DNA from: Microbacterium sp. TPD7012
GTDB lineage: Bacteria > Actinomycetota > Actinomycetes > Actinomycetales > Microbacteriaceae
NCBI RefSeq assembly: GCF_003075395.1
Contig: NZ_QDFV01000004.1
Location: 310,399 to 374,398, forward strand
Direction of reading: 5' to 3'
DNA: 64,000 nucleotides
Both the position numbers and the translations under genes were made by a program. Shown one piece after another: positions 1 to 10,637 of the stretch; within the stretch, counting starts at the first letter, position 1, and every line of letters begins with the position of its first letter. The notes beneath the pieces were generated by a model. It worked only from the letters and a program-made list of their open reading frames with translations, was not told the DNA's origin and ran no database searches.

Positions 1-783
1 GCCCGGCTTCATGCCCGCGACCATGTCGTCGGTGACGAGCTTCGGGGCCGCCGCGCCGGGGATCAGCACCGAGCCGATCACGAGATCGGCGGTGGCCAGC
101 TCCTCGGCGATGTCGTAGCGGCTCGAGGCGCGGGTCTGGAGGGCGCCGCCGTAGCGGTGCTCGAGGTCGCGGAGGCGGGGCAGGGAGATGTCGATCACGG
201 TCACCTGGGAGCCGAGGCCGAGCGCGTTCGCCGCCGCGTGCTCGCCCGCGACACCACCGCCGATGACGACGGTCTTCGCGCGCGGGGTGCCGGCGATGCC
301 CCCGAGCAGCATGCCGCGGCCGCCGTTCGAGCGCAGCAGCGAGTAGGAGCCCATCGTGACCGAGAGCCGTCCGGCGATCTCGCTCATCGGTACGAGCAGA
401 GGAAGGCTGCGGTCGGGCAGCTGCACCGTCTCGTAGGCGACGGCGGTGGTGCCCGCGTCGACGAGCGCGGTCGTGAGCGCGCGGTCCGCGGCCAGGTGCA
501 GGTAGGTGAAGAGCGTGAGGTCGGGACGGAGGAATCCGTACTCCTGCGCGATCGGCTCCTTGACCTTGATCAGCAGGTCGGCGTCGCCCCACACGTCGGC
601 CGCGGTCGCGACGATCTCGGCGCCGACGGCCCGGTAGGCGTCGTCGTCGATGCGCGAGCCCACGCCCGCCCCGGACTGCACCAGCACGCGGTGGCCCTCG
701 TGGACGAGGCGGTCGGCACCCGCGGGGGTGAGCGCGACACGGTTCTCATTGTTCTTGACCTCGGTGGGCACGCCGATCTTCAT
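1..783 (-). CDS. ald: Alanine dehydrogenase, 3' end cut by window edge
   Basis: Catalyses NAD-dependent oxidative deamination of L-alanine to pyruvate and ammonium (or the reverse). The first 261 codons are present, starting with the family's typical N-terminus MKIGVPTEVKNNENRVALTP and carrying the substrate-pocket arginine and lysine region (KVKEP) near residue 74 and the Rossmann glycines GGGVAGEHAANALGLG near residue 173. Usual length is about 370 residues, so roughly 110 residues lie beyond the left edge. It is transcribed away from the Lrp/AsnC regulator at 885, the usual ald/aldR arrangement in actinobacteria, so alanine-responsive control by that neighbour is likely (inference). Confidence 0.93.
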   Translation of the reverse strand, partial: MKIGVPTEVKNNENRVALTPAGADRLVHEGHRVLVQSGAGVGSRIDDDAYRAVGAEIVATAADVWGDADLLIKVKEPIAQEYGFLRPDLTLFTYLHLAADRALTTALVDAGTTAVAYETVQLPDRSLPLLVPMSEIAGRLSVTMGSYSLLRSNGGRGMLLGGIAGTPRAKTVVIGGGVAGEHAAANALGLGSQVTVIDISLPRLRDLEHRYGGALQTRASSRYDIAEELATADLVIGSVLIPGAAAPKLVTDDMVAGMKPG

Positions 784-811
784 CGATCCTCCAGGGCTCG
801 GTTTCGTGGAT

Positions 812-850
812 ACAGATTCGCAGAAACTTCGGTCCAGCAACAGATTCTGT
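812..850. promoter_or_regulatory. Candidate Lrp/AldR operator between ald and its regulator
   Basis: The 101-bp divergent intergenic region contains two related half-palindromic elements: ACAGATTCGCAGA starting at 812 and the near-perfect inverted repeat ACAGA-T-TCTGT at 840-850. Lrp/AsnC proteins bind such short A/T-rich inverted elements in tandem. The two sites are about 28 bp apart, close to an integral number of helical turns. Binding is inferred, not shown. Confidence 0.45.
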
Positions 851-884
851 GAAGATCATTCGCCAGAGCGGACGATCCTGAATA

Positions 885-1403
885 ATGGTTCGCATGGAGA
901 CGACATCGAAGGGCCCCCAGCCGAATACTCTTCGGGCGCCCGCGCTGGATGCCACCGACGCGCGCATCGTCCAGCTGCTCGCGGCCGACGGGCGGATGAC
1001 GAACGCCGAGCTCGCAGGGCAACTCGGGGTCGCCCCCTCGACGGCCCACGCGCGGCTGCGCGCCCTCGTCGAGCGCGGGGTCATCACGGGGTTCCACGCG
1101 AGTGTGGACGAGCGGATGCTGGGCGCCGGACTCCAGGCGATCATCGGGGTGACGCTGCGTCCGAGCGGACGTCGCGAGAGCATCGTCGAGTTCGCCGAAC
1201 GCGTGCGCGTGCTGCCCCAGGTGATCCAGGTGTTCTTCCTCGGTGGCGACGACGACTTCCTGCTGCACATCGCGGTCGCCGATTCGTCGGAGATGCGCGA
1301 GTTCGTGCTGGAGCACCTCTCCGCGCAGAGCAGCGTCGCGTCGACGCGGACGAGCATCGTGTTCGACTATCACCGCAACTCGGTGGCCGCGTCGTTCGCG
1401 TGA
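885..1403 (+). CDS. Lrp/AsnC family transcriptional regulator
   Basis: A 172-residue protein with an N-terminal winged HTH (about residues 22-75, DATDARIVQLLAADGRMTNAELAGQLGV) and a C-terminal RAM/effector-binding domain (about 90-165). Typical Lrp proteins are 150-170 residues. A second ATG at 894 is equally possible; there is no good SD for either and an AATAAT hexamer at 881-886 would make the 894 start leaderless. Divergent from ald, so it is probably the alanine-sensing activator of ald (AldR role), inferred from position and family. Confidence 0.88.
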   Translation: MVRMETTSKGPQPNTLRAPALDATDARIVQLLAADGRMTNAELAGQLGVAPSTAHARLRALVERGVITGFHASVDERMLGAGLQAIIGVTLRPSGRRESIVEFAERVRVLPQVIQVFFLGGDDDFLLHIAVADSSEMREFVLEHLSAQSSVASTRTSIVFDYHRNSVAASFA

Positions 1404-1431
1404 GGGGATCAGCGCGGGTCGGGCGTCCCGC

Positions 1432-1866
1432 TCACGCGCCGAAGGATGCCGGAAGAGCGCAGTAGTCCGCGAAGCGACGCTTCGCGTTCGCGGGGTCGGT
1501 GACGTCGACGATCGCGGCGGCGATCGTGTGCGGTGCCTCATCGTCGGCCAGCTGCCAGACGACGTAGTGCCACATCCCACGGGCCGTCTCGCTCAGCAGC
1601 GCGGAGGGGCCGGAGACGACGAGCACGCTCTCGCTCTCGGCGGTGGCGCGGAACGGGGCGATCACCTCGGTGCGAAGAGCCTGCTCGTCGCCGTCGGCGG
1701 TATGCACCCGCTCGACCTGCAATCCTGTCGCGCTGAGCGCTGCGGACAGTTCGTCGGCGCTGCGGCGCGAACGCTCGGCATCCGCTCCCGCCACGGCGAG
1801 CAGCCGTCGCCCCCGGGGGTAGAGATGCAGGAACTCGGAGGAGATGTCGGTCCACACGTCGGCCAT
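1432..1866 (-). CDS. Conserved hypothetical protein, uridine-kinase-like outline without a P-loop
   Basis: A 144-residue protein of unknown function. The opening (RRLLAVAGADAERSRRSADELSAAL) has the beta-strand, loop, helix rhythm of uridine-kinase-like P-loop proteins, but the loop residues do not match GxxxxGK[ST], and a later strand VLVVSGPSALL followed by W..VVWQL resembles the second half of such folds. This suggests a degenerate, non-nucleotide-binding relative; that is inference. A TAGCCT hexamer lies 6 nt upstream of the start with no SD, so the mRNA is probably leaderless. No operon partner. Confidence 0.7.
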   Translation of the reverse strand: MADVWTDISSEFLHLYPRGRRLLAVAGADAERSRRSADELSAALSATGLQVERVHTADGDEQALRTEVIAPFRATAESESVLVVSGPSALLSETARGMWHYVVWQLADDEAPHTIAAAIVDVTDPANAKRRFADYCALPASFGA

Positions 1867-1985
1867 GAATCCAGGCTACGCCGAGTGATCGGGCCACGGG
1901 CCGACAGGGGGTGGAGGGAGTCGACCGTGCGCGCGACGAGGCCCCCGGATGCCGAACCGCGCACCCGGGGGCCTCGCCCGTCGAC

Positions 1986-3641
<1,656 letters not shown>

Positions 3642-3667
3642 GATGAAGTCCTTCGCGTGAGGTGGGT

Positions 3668-3689
3668 GCTTCGACAGGCTCAGCAACCC
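3668..3689 (-). repeat. REP-like element between aceA and aceB
   Basis: Read on the minus strand it is GGGTTGCTGAGCCTGTCGAAGC, one copy of an interspersed element also seen at 26976-26996, 47228-47307 and about 50059-50082, always outside or at the edge of genes. Confidence 0.65.
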
Positions 3690-3699
3690 AGGACGGGGA

Positions 3700-5040
3700 T
3701 CAGTGGAACTGCGCGGCTTCGGTGGAGCCGGCGAGGGCGAGGGTCGCGCTGTCGGGGTTGAGCGCGGTGGAGATGACGTCGAAGTATCCGGTGCCCGCCT
3801 CGCGCTGGTGCTTGGTGGCGGTGTAGCCGTCTGCCTCGGCGGCGAACTCGGCTTCCTGCAGCTCGACGTACGCGCTCATGGCGCGTTCGGCGTAGCCGCG
3901 GGCGAGGTCGAACATCGAGTGGTTCAGGGCATGGAACCCGGCAAGGGTGATGAACTGGAACTTGTAGCCCAGGTCTGCCAGATCCTGCTGGAACGTCGCG
4001 ATCTCGGCGTCGGAGAGGTGGCGCTTCCAGTTGAAGCTCGGTGAGCAGTTGTAGGCCAGGAGCTTACCGGGGAATTCCGCGTGGATCGCGGCGGCGAACT
4101 CACGGGCGAGCTCGATGTCGGGCTCGCCCGTCTCGACCCACAGCAGGTCGGCGTAGGGCGCGAAGGCGAGGCCGCGGCTGATGACCGACTCGATCCCGGG
4201 GCGGATCCGGTAGAACCCCTCGGTGGTGCGCTCGCCGGTGGTGAACTGCTGGTCGCGCTCGTCGACGTCGCTCGTGAGGAGGTCCGCGGCGAGAGCGTCG
4301 GTGCGGGCGATGATCACGGTCGGCACGCCGGCGACGTCCGCCGCGAGACGCGCGGCGTTGAGCGTGCGGATGTGCTGCTGCGTGGGCACCAGCACCTTGC
4401 CGCCGAGGTGACCGCACTTCTTCTCGCTGGCCAGCTGGTCCTCCCAGTGGATGCCGGCGGCACCCGACTGGATCAGCGACTGCGCGAGCTCGTAGGCGTT
4501 CAGCGGGCCGCCGAAGCCGGCCTCGGCATCCGCGACGATCGGGGCGAGCCAGTCCTGCGTGATCTCGCCCTCTCCCGCCAGGGCCTCGGCATGCTCGAGC
4601 TGGTCCTGGCGGATCAGCGCGTTGTTGATGCGGCGGACGACGGCGGGGACCGAGTTCGCCGGGTACAGCGACTGGTCGGGGTAGGTCTGGCCGGCGAGGT
4701 TGCCGTCGGCGGCGACCTGCCACCCGGAGAGGTAGATCGCCTTGAGGCCGGCGCGCACCTGCTGCACTGCCTGACCGCCGGTGTAGGCGCCGAGCGCCCG
4801 GACGTAGTCCTCGGTGTGCAGGAGGTTCCAGAGGTTCTCGGCGCCGCGATGGGCGAGCGTCGACTCCTCGCGGACGGACCCGCGGATGCGGATGACGTCC
4901 TCCGCGGTGTAGGTGCGCTCGACGCCGTCCCACCGCGGGTCGGTCTCCCAGATCTCCCGGAGCTCCGCGGCCGTCTGTACCTGGTCGCCGGCGCGCAGTC
5001 CGGCGGGGCGAGGTGCGGGGGTTGCTGCGGTGTTCGTCAT
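3700..5040 (-). CDS. aceA: Isocitrate lyase
   Basis: Cleaves isocitrate to glyoxylate and succinate, opening the glyoxylate shunt for growth on acetate and fatty acids. The 446-residue protein carries the signature KKCGHLGGK with catalytic Cys209, the Mg-binding region [10 protein letters not shown] near residue 169, and the NCSPSFNW block. Length matches the short bacterial/actinobacterial class (about 430 residues). ATG at 5040 is chosen because the preceding sequence has an SD (GAGGAGACACC) and the residues before it have no family match. Divergent from the RamB-like regulator gene; followed by aceB. Confidence 0.97.
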   Translation of the reverse strand: MTNTAATPAPRPAGLRAGDQVQTAAELREIWETDPRWDGVERTYTAEDVIRIRGSVREESTLAHRGAENLWNLLHTEDYVRALGAYTGGQAVQQVRAGLKAIYLSGWQVAADGNLAGQTYPDQSLYPANSVPAVVRRINNALIRQDQLEHAEALAGEGEITQDWLAPIVADAEAGFGGPLNAYELAQSLIQSGAAGIHWEDQLASEKKCGHLGGKVLVPTQQHIRTLNAARLAADVAGVPTVIIARTDALAADLLTSDVDERDQQFTTGERTTEGFYRIRPGIESVISRGLAFAPYADLLWVETGEPDIELAREFAAAIHAEFPGKLLAYNCSPSFNWKRHLSDAEIATFQQDLADLGYKFQFITLAGFHALNHSMFDLARGYAERAMSAYVELQEAEFAAEADGYTATKHQREAGTGYFDVISTALNPDSATLALAGSTEAAQFH

Positions 5041-5134
5041 GGTGTCTCCTCGGTGAGAGTGGGTGGCTTGGCATCCACTCTGGGTGAAGTTCTCATCCTC
5101 CGACGACCGATCAGGGGGTGAAGAATGCCCGAAA

Positions 5135-5153
5135 TTCTGTTTCTGTGACAGAA
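5135..5153. promoter_or_regulatory. Inverted repeat operator candidate between aceA and ramB-like gene
   Basis: TTCTGT-N7-ACAGAA, a perfect 6-bp-arm dyad lying 9 bp before the ramB-like start and 95 bp before aceA. Position fits autoregulation and control of the divergent aceA promoter; binding by the adjacent regulator is inferred. Confidence 0.5.
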
Positions 5154-5161
5154 TCGCGGCC

Positions 5162-6634
5162 ATGACCCCTTCGACAGGCACAGGGACCCCGGTCCCCGAC
5201 GCGGAAGACACCGACGCCCTCACGATCGGGCGTCGCATCCGTCAGCTCCGCACGGCGCGGGGGATGACCCTCGACGATCTCGCCGCCGCGGTCGAGCGCG
5301 CCCCCAGCCAGATGTCGATGATCGAGACGGGCAAACGCGAGCCGAAGCTCACCCAGCTGCAGGCCATCGCGCGTGCCCTCGGCGTCACGCTCGACGCGCT
5401 GCTGGAGGGCGAGCCCCTCGACGAGCGCAGTGCGATCGAGATCGCACTGGAGCGTGCGATGAAGGGGCAGACGTTCCGGGCGCTCGGGATCGATCCGTTC
5501 CGCATCGCGAAGTCGGTGCCGACCGACGCCCTCAAGGCGCTCCTCGCCCTGCACGGGGAGATCGACCGCCTGCGCGATGAGCGTGCGGCCACCCCGGAGG
5601 AGGCGCGGCGGGCGAACGTCGAGCTGCGGCACCTCATGCGCCGGCAGGACAACCATTTCGCCGACCTCGAGGCGAAGGCCTCGGAGATCCTGGCGGCGGT
5701 CGGCCATCCCGGCGGTCCGCTGACCCAGCGCACGGCATCCGAGATCGCCGCCTACCTGGGATTCACGCTGCACTACGCGCCCGATCTGCCGCAGACGACA
5801 CGCAGCGTCGCCGACCTCGCGCACGGGCGCCTGTACCTGTCGAGCAGCGTGCCGGCCAAGGGGGATGCCCGCACGGCCGTGCTGCAGGCGCTGTCGAGCC
5901 GGATCCTCGGGCACTCCGAACCGCACAGCTATGCCGAGTTCCTGCGTCAGCGCGTGGAGACGAACTACCTGACCGGCGCACTCCTCATCCCCGAGGCGCA
6001 TGTCGTGCCCTCGCTGAAGGATGCCAAGGAGCGGCGATCCATCTCGATCGAGGATCTGCGCGACGCGTACTCCGTCTCGTACGAGACCGCGGCGCATCGC
6101 TTCACGAACCTCGCGACGCGTCACCTCGACATCCCCGTGCACTTCCTCAAGGTGCACGAGTCGGGCACGATCACGAAGGCCTACGAGAACGACGACGTCA
6201 ACTTCCCGACCGACCGCCTCGGTGCGATCGAGGGCCAGATGTGCTGCCGGCGGTGGACGAGCCGGGTCGTCTTCGACGAGGACGACCGCTTCAATCCCTA
6301 CTACCAGTACACAGACACCGGCAACGGCACCTACTGGTGCACGGCCCGCGTCGAGGCGTCGAGCGAAGGGCTGCACTCGGTGAGCGTGGGCGTGCGCTTC
6401 GACGACACGAAGTGGTTCGTCGGACGAGACACCGCGCATCGCGGGGTATCGAAGCACTCGGTCGAGGTGTGCTGCCGGCAGGCGCCCGCAGACCTCGAGG
6501 AGCGCTGGCGCGAGAACTCCTGGCCGAATGTGAAGACGCCCCGCACGCTGCTCGCGACACTGCCGACCGGGTCGTTCCCCGGCGTCGACACGACGGATGT
6601 GTACGAGTTCCTCGAGGCGCACGCACCGCGCTGA
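5162..6634 (+). CDS. RamB-type XRE/ImmA-IrrE domain transcriptional regulator
   Basis: A 490-residue regulator. Residues about 20-80 form an XRE helix-turn-helix ([37 protein letters not shown]); the centre (about 190-330) resembles the IrrE/ImmA-like domain of short-chain acyl regulators, with an IPEAH segment; the C-terminal part is cysteine-rich ([20 protein letters not shown]). This architecture is that of RamB from Corynebacterium, which represses acetate metabolism genes including aceA and aceB, matching its divergent position here. Start ATG 5162 is preferred over an upstream in-frame ATG at 5063 that would cover the operator. Codons 3-10 are encoded by a REP-like sequence. Confidence 0.88.
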   Translation: MTPSTGTGTPVPDAEDTDALTIGRRIRQLRTARGMTLDDLAAAVERAPSQMSMIETGKREPKLTQLQAIARALGVTLDALLEGEPLDERSAIEIALERAMKGQTFRALGIDPFRIAKSVPTDALKALLALHGEIDRLRDERAATPEEARRANVELRHLMRRQDNHFADLEAKASEILAAVGHPGGPLTQRTASEIAAYLGFTLHYAPDLPQTTRSVADLAHGRLYLSSSVPAKGDARTAVLQALSSRILGHSEPHSYAEFLRQRVETNYLTGALLIPEAHVVPSLKDAKERRSISIEDLRDAYSVSYETAAHRFTNLATRHLDIPVHFLKVHESGTITKAYENDDVNFPTDRLGAIEGQMCCRRWTSRVVFDEDDRFNPYYQYTDTGNGTYWCTARVEASSEGLHSVSVGVRFDDTKWFVGRDTAHRGVSKHSVEVCCRQAPADLEERWRENSWPNVKTPRTLLATLPTGSFPGVDTTDVYEFLEAHAPR

Positions 6635-6754
6635 ACGGGATCCCGTCGCCATCGTCGATCGGCAGAGGGGGTTGAGCCAACACTGAACACATGTTAGGTT
6701 TTCGCGTGTCAGTCGCGCTGCGATCCGCAGCGCCGTTCTCGATGAGGAGACGCG

Positions 6755-8305
6755 ATGAAGCGATGGATGAGTGCAGTGGCGACGATCGGAGTGGTCGTCG
6801 CCGGCCTGGCCCTCGCCGGCCCCGCCGCGGCGGGTGGCGGACGACCAGGCACCCAGGACCTGAATCGATGGGCGGAGGACACCTGGCAGTCCCTCGTGGC
6901 GATGACCGACGAGGAGACCGGGCTTCCTGCCGACAACGTCACCGGCGATCTCGAGACCTCGAGTGCCTACACCTCGCCGACGAACATCGGCGGGTACCTC
7001 TGGTCGACCGTCACCGCGCGCGACCTCGGCATCATCACCGCCGACGAGGCGCGCTCGCGCATGTCCGCGACCCTCGAGACGCTGGCCGGACTCGAGCGCA
7101 ACGACGCGAGCGGTATGTTCTACAACTGGTACTCGCCCGCGACCGGGGAGAAGCTGACGACCTGGCCCGACTCCGGCGATGCCGTGCATCCGTTCCTCAG
7201 CACGGTCGACAACGGCTGGCTGGCCGCCGCGCTGCGCATCGTGCGCGAGGCGGAGCCCGCGCTCGCGGCGCAGGCCGACGCACTCTACGACTCCATGGAC
7301 TTCGCCGCGTTCTTCGATCCCGCCGGCGCCGCAGGGCTCCCGGCCGGAACGAATCGAGGAGGATTCTGGGATGCCGCACCGCCGGACTGCAGCGTCGCGG
7401 CGCCGATGTACAACGGGTCGGGAGCGACGGCCTACTACACGTGCCATCACTACGACACGACGGTGAGCGAGAGCCGCATCGCGACCTACCTGGGCATCGC
7501 CAACGGGCAGATCCCGGCGACGGCGCTGTACGGCACGCACCGCACCATGCCCCCGGGCTGCGATTGGGCCTGGCAGGAGCAGCTCCCGCAAGGCGAGTAC
7601 CGCACCTACGACGGCGTCGAGGTCTGGGAGGGCGCGTACACGTACGAGGGGATGTCGTTCGTCCCGAGCTGGGGCGGCAGCATGTTCGAGTCGCTCATGC
7701 CGGACCTGCTCGTACCGGAGACGAAGTGGGGCCCGAAGTCCTGGAAGCTCAACCACCCGATCACGGTCGCCGTGCAGAAGCAGCACGGGCTCGACGAGGC
7801 CGGCTACGGATACTGGGGCTTCTCGCCCGCGAGCAATCCCTTCGGCGGATATGCGGAGTACGGGGTCGACATCGCCGGCATGCGATCCGACGGATACACG
7901 TCCGACGCCGAGAAGACCGACGTCGACGTCGACCGGCCCGGCTGCACGGTCGGTACGAATCCCGCCCCCGCGTTCGGCGACGGTGTCGTGACGCCGCACG
8001 CCGCCTTCCTCGCGCTGCCCTACGACCGGGAGGGTGCGCTGAGCAATCTCCACGGCATCGAGCAGGACCTCGGCGCCTACGGCCCCGGCGGGTTCTACGA
8101 TGCCGTCGCCGTGCGCAGCGGCACCGTCGCCGAACGCTACCTGTCGCTCGATCAGTCGATGATCATGGCGGCGATCGGCAACGAGCTCACGGGGGATAAG
8201 CTCAAGGACTACTTCGTGGATCGCGAGATGGAGCAGCGCCTGCGGCCGGCGATGAAGCAGCAGGTGTTCGGCTCGTCGTGGGGAGCGGGCGGCCACCACG
8301 GCTGA
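6755..8305 (+). CDS. Secreted glucoamylase-family (pfam Glycoamylase-like) glycan hydrolase
   Basis: A 516-residue exported protein. Residues 1-26 form a Sec signal peptide (KRW, hydrophobic stretch, cleavage after GPAAA). The rest resembles the (alpha/alpha)6 'glucoamylase' family that includes GH144 endo-beta-1,2-glucanases: TSPTNIGGYLWSTVTARDLG near residue 73, GMFYNWYSP near 118, FVPSWGGSMFESLMPDL near 303 and YGYWGFSPA near 346, followed by the GVVTPHAAFLALPY block. Substrate cannot be read from sequence. An SD (GAGGAGACGCG) precedes the ATG. It is followed at once by a TetR gene that may regulate it. Confidence 0.78.
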   Translation: MKRWMSAVATIGVVVAGLALAGPAAAGGGRPGTQDLNRWAEDTWQSLVAMTDEETGLPADNVTGDLETSSAYTSPTNIGGYLWSTVTARDLGIITADEARSRMSATLETLAGLERNDASGMFYNWYSPATGEKLTTWPDSGDAVHPFLSTVDNGWLAAALRIVREAEPALAAQADALYDSMDFAAFFDPAGAAGLPAGTNRGGFWDAAPPDCSVAAPMYNGSGATAYYTCHHYDTTVSESRIATYLGIANGQIPATALYGTHRTMPPGCDWAWQEQLPQGEYRTYDGVEVWEGAYTYEGMSFVPSWGGSMFESLMPDLLVPETKWGPKSWKLNHPITVAVQKQHGLDEAGYGYWGFSPASNPFGGYAEYGVDIAGMRSDGYTSDAEKTDVDVDRPGCTVGTNPAPAFGDGVVTPHAAFLALPYDREGALSNLHGIEQDLGAYGPGGFYDAVAVRSGTVAERYLSLDQSMIMAAIGNELTGDKLKDYFVDREMEQRLRPAMKQQVFGSSWGAGGHHG

Positions 8306-8342
8306 GACCCCGCCGCCGCGGACCGTGGGAAGAGAGCTGGCT

Positions 8343-8990
8343 GTGGATGCGGATGAACGACCGGTGACCTCCCGCGGAACCCGCGGCCCTTATGCGACGG
8401 GGCAGGCGCGGCGTCAGGCCATCGTCGACGAGGCGCTCGGGGTGTTCTCCCGCACGGGCTTCCATGGAGGCTCGTTGCGGGAGATCGCCAAGCGCGTCGG
8501 GGTGACGCCCGCCGGGCTCCTTCATCACTTCGCCGGAAAGGACGAGCTCTTCGCCGAGGTCATCCACCAGCGCGACGAGAAGGTGCGCGCCGCGGCGGGC
8601 GACCCTGCCGAGCACACGCTGCTCGAGCAGGCGAGGCGCGTCGTCGCGCACAACCAGACCTCTCGCGGGCTCACCTCGCTGTACGCGATCGTCTCGGCGG
8701 AGGCGACCGACCCCGAGCATCCCTCGCATGACGACTTCTCCGAGCGCTACCGGACGCGCGCCGTCGAGGCCGAGGAGATCCTCCGCCGAGGTCAGGAAGC
8801 CGGTGAGGTGCGCGACGACATCGACCCTGCGCTGGCCGCGCGTCTGATCAGCGCCGTCATGGACGGGATCCAGCTCCAGTGGCTGCTCGACGAGTCGGTC
8901 GACATGGTCGTGCTCTTCGACGAGTTCGTGAGCCGCTACCTGCACCCCGCTGACCCGGCCGCCCCTCCGGTCGCGAGAACGCAGGGGTGA
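8343..8990 (+). CDS. TetR/AcrR family transcriptional regulator
   Basis: A one-component repressor. The N-terminal HTH (ARRQAIVDEALGVFSRTGFHGGSLREIAKRVGVTPAGLLHHFAGKDELF) is canonical TetR; the C-terminal ligand domain is variable (AcrR/PsrA-like length). GTG 8343 is chosen because AGAGAG lies 6-7 nt upstream; the frame is open to a GTG at 8325 that lacks an SD. Only 37 bp separate it from the preceding hydrolase gene, so it is probably co-transcribed with it. Ligand unknown. Confidence 0.85.
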   Translation: MDADERPVTSRGTRGPYATGQARRQAIVDEALGVFSRTGFHGGSLREIAKRVGVTPAGLLHHFAGKDELFAEVIHQRDEKVRAAAGDPAEHTLLEQARRVVAHNQTSRGLTSLYAIVSAEATDPEHPSHDDFSERYRTRAVEAEEILRRGQEAGEVRDDIDPALAARLISAVMDGIQLQWLLDESVDMVVLFDEFVSRYLHPADPAAPPVARTQG

Positions 8991-9033
8991 TCGACCCCGA
9001 TCGGTGAGACGGTGCGACCGGAGCGATGTGCGC

Positions 9034-10542
9034 TCAGTCCCTCGCGGTCTGCAGCAGCGTCCAGAGCTCGGCTCGAGCCGGGAACGACGACAGGTCGATC
9101 CCGAGCATCCCTCCCGCCTGGGCGATACGGGAGCGGAGCGTGTGCCGATGCACACCGAGCGCGGCGGCGGCGGACTCGGCGCGCGCGTCGTGCTCCAGCC
9201 AGGTGCGCAGCGAGCGCTCGAGATCCGCGCCCGTCCGCGCGTCGTGCTCGCGCAGCGGTGCGAGGCGGGACTCCGCCACGAGTCGCGCCTCATCGGTCGC
9301 GAGAGCGGTGAGGATGCTCGAGCCGACAGTGTCGGCGTACCTCACCGCACCGCGCTCGCCCTGCTGGCGGAGTGCCGTCAGGGCCTGCGCGTGGGCGCGC
9401 GAGAACGCGTCGTAGCCCTCCGGGTCGGAGACGCCGATGCGGATGCCGAAGCGCACGGCGACCTCGTCGAGGAGGTTCTCGTCGGCCTCGGACAGGCAGA
9501 GCGTCACGCCCTCCTCGGACTCGGCCAGGAAGAACGGCGTGCCGTGCTCGGAGCGGTGCCGCTCCCACCAGTCGGTGAGCGTCCCCGCCGGAGCATCGGC
9601 CGCGACGGCGACGAGCATGGGGGCGGGCGGGAGGCCGCCGAGGACGCGCCGGGCCAGTCCCGGGTCATCGGTCAGCAGCGAGCCGAGGAGCTGGGCGTGC
9701 AGCCGCCGTCGGCTCCGGGCCAGCTGCTCGCTCTGCTCCATGGCCAGCCCCGCCATCGCGATGACCGAGGTCACGACCGAACGCGCCTCCGCATCGAGCA
9801 CGTCGATCGCGAGCGCGATGACGCCGCGCAGGTGCCCGCCCCGGCCGACGGTGAAGAGAGTGAAGGTGCGGTCGTCGAGCGTGAGCGACTGGCCGGCCTC
9901 GAGTCCGCGGGCCAGGATCTCGATCACGCGCTCGCCGAGGTCGTCGAGCACGCCGGTCTCGACCGCATCGCGCGGATGCGAGCTCAGCAGCGCTCCGGCC
10001 GCGTCGTACATCCCGGCCCAGACGTCGAGGCGCCGGCCCAGCTCGGCGATCGTCGCGTCGAGGCCATGCGGACGGAGGGCGGCGAGGGCGAGAGCACGCT
10101 GCGTGTCGAGCGCCCACGACCGGCGGGCGTAGGCCTGCGCGGCGATGACCTCGGAGTGCGCGCGGGCGACGGCGATGAACGGCGTGCGGTAGGGGACCTC
10201 GAACAGCGGCATCCCCTTCGCGGCACAGGCGTGGACGAGTTCCTCCGGGATGCCGGAGCGGTGCACCTCGGTGCCGAAGCCGAGCCCGAGCACCCCGCGG
10301 TCGGCGAGACGCCCGACGTAGGCGCCGATGTCGCCCGGCTCGTCGAACTGCCGGCCGGTGGTCAGCAGCGCCAGGTCTTCGGAGAGGAACGGCGTGGGGT
10401 CCTCGAGATCGGAGCTGTGCACCCACCGCAGCGACCGGTCGAGCGCGCTCTCGGGGAGATCATCCTCGTGCGAGACGAGGGTCAGACCGAGGTCGCGACG
10501 GTGCAGCAGTGCCCGCAGCGTGGGCTCTTCCGCAGCGGCCAT
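9034..10542 (-). CDS. PucR family transcriptional regulator of amine/GABA catabolism
   Basis: A 502-residue regulator with the PucR N-terminal sensor (about residues 10-130, LRALLHRRDLGLTLVS and the VPYRTPFI region), a GGDEF-like/central domain and a C-terminal HTH_30 helix-turn-helix (about 440-500, LRTWLEHDARAESAAAALGVHRHTLRSRI). ATG 10542 gives the usual family start; the frame is open 34 codons further but that stretch overlaps the divergent promoter. It is transcribed away from gabT, so it most likely controls the putrescine/GABA operon, with the TTGTACA repeats in between as candidate sites. Confidence 0.88.
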   Translation of the reverse strand: MAAAEEPTLRALLHRRDLGLTLVSHEDDLPESALDRSLRWVHSSDLEDPTPFLSEDLALLTTGRQFDEPGDIGAYVGRLADRGVLGLGFGTEVHRSGIPEELVHACAAKGMPLFEVPYRTPFIAVARAHSEVIAAQAYARRSWALDTQRALALAALRPHGLDATIAELGRRLDVWAGMYDAAGALLSSHPRDAVETGVLDDLGERVIEILARGLEAGQSLTLDDRTFTLFTVGRGGHLRGVIALAIDVLDAEARSVVTSVIAMAGLAMEQSEQLARSRRRLHAQLLGSLLTDDPGLARRVLGGLPPAPMLVAVAADAPAGTLTDWWERHRSEHGTPFFLAESEEGVTLCLSEADENLLDEVAVRFGIRIGVSDPEGYDAFSRAHAQALTALRQQGERGAVRYADTVGSSILTALATDEARLVAESRLAPLREHDARTGADLERSLRTWLEHDARAESAAAALGVHRHTLRSRIAQAGGMLGIDLSSFPARAELWTLLQTARD

Positions 10543-10554
10543 GGTGGACTCCCG

Positions 10555-10591
10555 TTGTACAGGTCGGCGATCCGACTCTCCAGATTGTACA
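10555..10591. promoter_or_regulatory. Paired TTGTACA direct repeats, candidate PucR operator
   Basis: TTGTACA occurs at 10555-10561 and again at 10585-10591, exactly 30 bp apart (about three helical turns), inside the pucR-gabT intergenic region. Each contains the palindrome TGTACA. TACGCT at 10625-10630, 7 nt before the gabT ATG, is a likely -10 element. Confidence 0.55.
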
Positions 10592-10637
10592 GTCGGGCGA
10601 GTGCGGCGGTGTCCGATGCCGCCGTACGCTCGCGAGC

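Noticed and set aside
5111..8299. Minus-strand open frame of over 1,000 codons
   Set aside because: Antisense to the RamB-like and glucoamylase-family genes, both of which have clear family motifs. The antisense product is Arg/Gly/Val-rich noise.
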